DNA from: Microbacteriaceae bacterium
GTDB taxonomy: Bacteria > Actinomycetota > Actinomycetes > Actinomycetales > Microbacteriaceae
Reading direction: 5' to 3'
Assembly: GCA_011620705.1 (NCBI GenBank)
Contig: WOYR01000182.1
Location: forward strand, 1 to 10,090
Length of the DNA: 10,090 bases
Positions within the stretch are counted from its first letter, which is position 1. Every line of letters starts with the position of its first letter. Positions 7,050-10,090 of this stretch are shown piece after piece. Below the pieces are notes generated by a model. The model was not told the DNA's origin, ran no database searches, and worked only from the letters and a program-made list of their open reading frames with translations. The translations under genes and the position numbers were made by a program.

Positions 7050-8783
7050 CTAGGGCCCGTTGCAGTAGCTCAGCGTGACCGCGGACTTCTGCGGCACGTC
7101 GCCCGGCCCCGGCGACTGCGAGGTGATGGTCTGCCCCGAGCACGCGGTGGTCGGCTTCAGGGTCACCTGCAATCCGTATGCCGGGCCGGAGAGCAGATCG
7201 CGCGCCGCGGCGGCCGCCTGCCCGCGAACATCGGGCAGCTGCACATTGCCGTTCGAGACGACGAGGTCGACGGTGGCGCCTTTGGTGAGCTGGACGTTGC
7301 CGGCGTTCGGCGTCGTCGACCCCGGGACGAGCACGCCGATCACCTGGCCGGCAGGCACGTTGGGCGAGTAGTCGGTGGTCGTCGACCCGTAGACGAGACC
7401 GGCCGCGGCGATGGCCGCCTGCGCGTCCGGCTCCGGCTTGTAGGCCTGGCCGGGAAGCGTGACCTGCATCGGTCCGGTCGAGACCGTGACCTGCACGTTG
7501 TAGCCGGGGGTGACCCGAGTGCCCGCGGCGGGATCCGTCGAGATGATCTGCTCGGCCGGGACCGTGTCGCTCGACTCGTCGACGCGGGTCACCTTGAGGT
7601 GGGCATCCAGCAGCTTCTGGCCGCCGTCCCTGTACGACTGCCCGGCGACCTTGGGGATCTCGACGGCGGCGTTCGCCCCGACCAGCGGCTCAGGTGCCAG
7701 CGTGAACACCCAGACCAGCACTGCCACGACGATCACGGCCATGACGGAGATCCCGCCCCAGATCCAGGCGACGGGCGGGCGGTTCTGCGTGCGCGGGACG
7801 CGTTCGCTGTCGTCGGCGAGCCTGCGCAGGGTCGCCTCCGACGCCGCCGTCGAACCGGGATTGACCCCGAACAGCGCCGCATTGAAGTCGTCGCTCACCG
7901 GAGCCCTGTCCGGCACCTTGCCGGTCATGGCGACATCGAGGTCCGCCTTGAAGTCGGCGGCGGTCTGGAATCGTTCCCCGCGGTCCTTGGCGAGGGCGTG
8001 CATCACCACCGCGTTGAGCGCGGGTGAGACGGCGGGGTTCACGGCGCTCGGCGGCACGGGCGCCTCGCTGATGTGCTGATACGCGACCGCCACTGCGCTG
8101 TCGCCGCGGAACGGCGGCCGCCCAGTGAGCATCTCGTAGAGGACGACGCCGGTGGAATAGAGGTCGGTCCGGGCGTCGACGCCCTCGCCGCGCGCCTGCT
8201 CGGGCGAGAAGTACTGGGCGGTGCCCAGGATGGCGCTGGTCTGCGCGATCGTCGCCGAGGAGTCGGAGATGGCCCGTGCGATGCCGAAGTCCATCACCTT
8301 GACCTGGCCGGAGGTGGTGATCATCACGTTGCCGGGCTTGATGTCGCGGTGCACCACGCCCGCTCGGTGCGAGTACTCGAGTGCGGTCAGGATGCCGTCG
8401 GTGATCCGCACGGCCTCGGCCGGGTCGAGCGGGCCGCCGGCGATCAGGTCCTTCAGGAGCGTGCCCTCCACCTGCTCCATGACGATGAACGGAACCTGCA
8501 CCTCGGCCCCGCCCGGCTCGCGCACGGTCTCCTCCCCTGCGTCGAAGACGCGGACGATGGTGGGGTGCGCCATCCGCGCGGCGGCCTGGGCCTCCTGGCG
8601 GAAGCGGGTGCGGAACGCCGGGTCGTTGGCGAGGGACGGCTTGAGGAGTTTGACGGCGACCTTGCGGTTCAGCCGGGCATCCAGTCCGGCGTGGACGTCG
8701 GCCATGCCGCCCCGGCCGAGCAGTTCACCGATCTGATAGCGACCGGCGAGCAGTCGGATGCCCGGCGTATCCCCGTCCGTCAC
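7050..8783 (-). CDS. pknB: PASTA-domain Ser/Thr protein kinase PknB
   Basis: This 577-residue transmembrane kinase senses peptidoglycan fragments or lipid II through PASTA domains and phosphorylates division and cell-wall proteins. The Gly-loop LGRGGMADV is at 22-30, with K45, E64, HRDIKPGN at 145-152 and DFG at 165-167. The activation segment TSAILGTAQYFSPEQARG (182-199) is PknB-type. A basic juxtamembrane region precedes one membrane helix (about 338-362). Three PASTA domains follow: about 374-438, 439-512 and 513-575. The last contains the only cysteines of the ectodomain (C548, C574), a possible disulfide. M. tuberculosis PknB has four PASTA domains, so this one is shorter. Compared with its TQT activation motif, here the first Thr is Ala (A180) and only T182 is kept, though T178 is close by. 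The start is GTG 8783, 93 bases after the pknA stop. Confidence 0.95.
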   Translation of the reverse strand: MTDGDTPGIRLLAGRYQIGELLGRGGMADVHAGLDARLNRKVAVKLLKPSLANDPAFRTRFRQEAQAAARMAHPTIVRVFDAGEETVREPGGAEVQVPFIVMEQVEGTLLKDLIAGGPLDPAEAVRITDGILTALEYSHRAGVVHRDIKPGNVMITTSGQVKVMDFGIARAISDSSATIAQTSAILGTAQYFSPEQARGEGVDARTDLYSTGVVLYEMLTGRPPFRGDSAVAVAYQHISEAPVPPSAVNPAVSPALNAVVMHALAKDRGERFQTAADFKADLDVAMTGKVPDRAPVSDDFNAALFGVNPGSTAASEATLRRLADDSERVPRTQNRPPVAWIWGGISVMAVIVVAVLVWVFTLAPEPLVGANAAVEIPKVAGQSYRDGGQKLLDAHLKVTRVDESSDTVPAEQIISTDPAAGTRVTPGYNVQVTVSTGPMQVTLPGQAYKPEPDAQAAIAAAGLVYGSTTTDYSPNVPAGQVIGVLVPGSTTPNAGNVQLTKGATVDLVVSNGNVQLPDVRGQAAAAARDLLSGPAYGLQVTLKPTTACSGQTITSQSPGPGDVPQKSAVTLSYCNGP

Positions 8784-8876
8784 TGTGCTCTCATCCCGTT
8801 CGTCCTCAAACCGTTGTCAGTGTATCCGCAGCCATCTTGACGGCCGCCGCGCCCTGGTGCGGTGCGGAGGGGATCG

Positions 8877-10090
8877 TCAGGAGACGGTGACGGTCCTGGC
8901 GCCCGATGTCTTGGAGTTGAAGGAGCTGGAGCCGCTGCCGCAGATTGCCGTGAGCGTGATGCCGGCCGTTCCCGATGCGGTCGGCGTGATGGTCACGGAG
9001 GTCGCGCTCGCCGGAAGCGGATTGTTCAGCCCCGTGACGGTCACCCCGGAGACGGCAAGGGTGTAGCCGCTGAGGACCAGATCGGTCGGGCATCCGGTGT
9101 AGGCGTTCCACGTCACCTGCACGGGATCTCCGACGTTCGCCGTCGACGGGGCCGTCGGGGTCGCGGGCGCGTCGGCGCCCGGGTAGTTGGTGTAGACGTT
9201 GACCGTGATCGTCGTGCCGATCTTCTGATTGCCGTAGGGCGTGATCCCGTAGACGATGTCGTTCTTGGTGGGGCTATCGGCAACCGTGCCGTATTGCGGA
9301 CTGACGCCGTACCCCTGATCAGTCAGGGCCTGCGAGACCTGCTCGAGCGTCTTGCCCTTGTAGTCCTCCGGGTTCAGCACGTGGGATGTCGCACTGGGCG
9401 ACGGCGTCTGGCTCGGCGTCTGCCGGGCCGTGGAGGGGGTGGCCGAGCCGCTCGGGGTGTCGCCGCCGCTGCCGCTCGGCTTGACCAGAAGCACGATGAT
9501 GATGGCGATCAGGGCGACCGCGAGCAGCGCGACGATGGCGATGAGCGGCCAGGTCCACGGGCTGCGACGGTGCGGCTCCGGCTCCTCCCCGGCGGGCGGG
9601 AGTCCGCCCGTGCCCGATCCGCCGCCCGCCGCGGGAAGCACCCGCGTGGCCTGGGTGCCGATCGGTGCGGTGTAGCCGGCGAAGGCGTCCTCACCGCCGA
9701 TCCCCGGGACGGCGGCGACGGCACCCGCGATGTCTCCGCGCCGCAAGGCCTGCGCGGCGCGCGCGAGGTGCGCAGCCGAGGCCGGCCGGTCCTCCGGGCG
9801 CTTGGCGATGCAGGAGTACACCAGGTTGCGCAACGGCTCGGCGACGGTGACCGGCAGCTCAGGCGGTGCCTCGTTGATCTGCGCCATCGCGATCGCGACC
9901 TGCGACTCGCCGGTGAACGGCCTGCGGCCGGCGAGGGCCTCGTAGGCCACGATCCCCAGAGAGTAGATGTCGGTGGTCGGCGATGCCGGATGCCCGCTCG
10001 CCTGCTCGGGCGACAGGTACTGCACCGTGCCCATCACCTGGCCGGTAGCGGTGAGCGGTACCTGGTCGGCGATGCGGGCGATGCCGAAGT
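8877..10090 (-). CDS. pknA: Ser/Thr protein kinase PknA, 3' part (N-terminus beyond the window)
   Basis: The last 403 residues are present, read from the window's right edge and beginning with the FG of the DFG motif. The activation segment LTATGQVMGT (residues 12-21 of this fragment) has the two Thr (T13, T15) in the pattern of M. tuberculosis PknA, followed by VQYLSPEQASG (22-32). The kinase C-lobe ends near 117 and a Gly/Pro-rich juxtamembrane stretch follows. One membrane helix spans about 179-202, then a Ser/Thr/Pro linker (203-235). A PASTA-like domain covers about 236-302 (KGKTLEQVSQAL at 244-255, TITVNVYTN at 293-301). A C-terminal beta-rich module (308-403) with two Cys (333, 383) resembles an Ig/Fn3-like fold. 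Mycobacterial PknA lacks such an ectodomain. It lies directly upstream of pknB on the same strand, the usual order. Catalytic residues before DFG cannot be checked. Confidence 0.92.
   Translation of the reverse strand, partial: FGIARIADQVPLTATGQVMGTVQYLSPEQASGHPASPTTDIYSLGIVAYEALAGRRPFTGESQVAIAMAQINEAPPELPVTVAEPLRNLVYSCIAKRPEDRPASAAHLARAAQALRRGDIAGAVAAVPGIGGEDAFAGYTAPIGTQATRVLPAAGGGSGTGGLPPAGEEPEPHRRSPWTWPLIAIVALLAVALIAIIIVLLVKPSGSGGDTPSGSATPSTARQTPSQTPSPSATSHVLNPEDYKGKTLEQVSQALTDQGYGVSPQYGTVADSPTKNDIVYGITPYGNQKIGTTITVNVYTNYPGADAPATPTAPSTANVGDPVQVTWNAYTGCPTDLVLSGYTLAVSGVTVTGLNNPLPASATSVTITPTASGTAGITLTAICGSGSSSFNSKTSGARTVTVS

Noticed and set aside
8819..8824. TACACT on the minus strand as a pknB promoter -10
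   Set aside because: It fits TANNNT and lies in the 93-base pknA-pknB gap, but there is no -35 or conserved spacing, and pknB is usually co-transcribed with pknA.
9430..9675. Short plus-strand frames opposite pknA and pknB
   Set aside because: They are shadows of kinase genes, with no ribosome sites or domain signs.

Overview
The window is from a high-GC actinobacterium. Codon use and the closeness of the recognisable proteins to their family patterns suggest Microbacteriaceae (Microbacterium-like), but I infer the genus from memory and cannot verify it. The gene order from the cyclophilin onward (ppiA, rhomboid, crgA, sortase, trpG/pabA-type amidotransferase, pknB, pknA) matches the conserved actinobacterial cluster that lies some 10-20 kb from oriC and serves cell division and cell-wall growth. 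I see no mobile element, CRISPR array or long repeat, and every intergenic gap is shorter than 130 bases.

Layout: (1) 1-46, the 3' part of a tRNA-Ala (TGC). (2) 128-1525, a PLP-dependent group II decarboxylase-like enzyme. It converges on a minus-strand pair (2552 to 1535): an unrecognised coiled-coil/membrane protein overlapping an EXPERA-domain protein that resembles eukaryotic TMEM97/sigma-2 receptor. (3) 2679-5026, a plus-strand operon: cyclophilin, a rhomboid-fold protein that has lost its active site, and an apparently active rhomboid protease. Both rhomboid-type proteins carry the same N-terminal zinc finger. (4) 5115-5357 on minus, crgA. (5) 5446-6999, a plus-strand operon: class E sortase, a 54-residue membrane protein and a glutamine amidotransferase (TrpG/PabA type). 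(6) 8783 to 7050 on minus, pknB with three PASTA domains. Upstream of it on the same strand is pknA, truncated by the window edge just before its DFG motif, with an unusual extracellular part.

Working together: CrgA recruits septal wall machinery. PknA and PknB are the membrane Ser/Thr kinases that tune peptidoglycan synthesis and division. The class E sortase anchors surface proteins. The rhomboid may cleave membrane proteins, with its dead paralogue perhaps regulating or chaperoning it. The cyclophilin is a cytosolic folding enzyme. The PLP enzyme, the EXPERA protein and the coiled-coil protein look like lineage-specific insertions between the tRNA genes and the conserved cluster.

A recurring regulatory theme is a -10-like hexamer followed by 6-7 bases and then the ATG. 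It precedes four genes on both strands and suggests leaderless transcripts. A palindrome made of two back-to-back DnaA-box-like 9-mers sits between the rhomboid gene and crgA. The points most worth a second look are the tandem dead/live rhomboid pair, the bacterial EXPERA protein, the PknA ectodomain and the DnaA-box-like palindrome.
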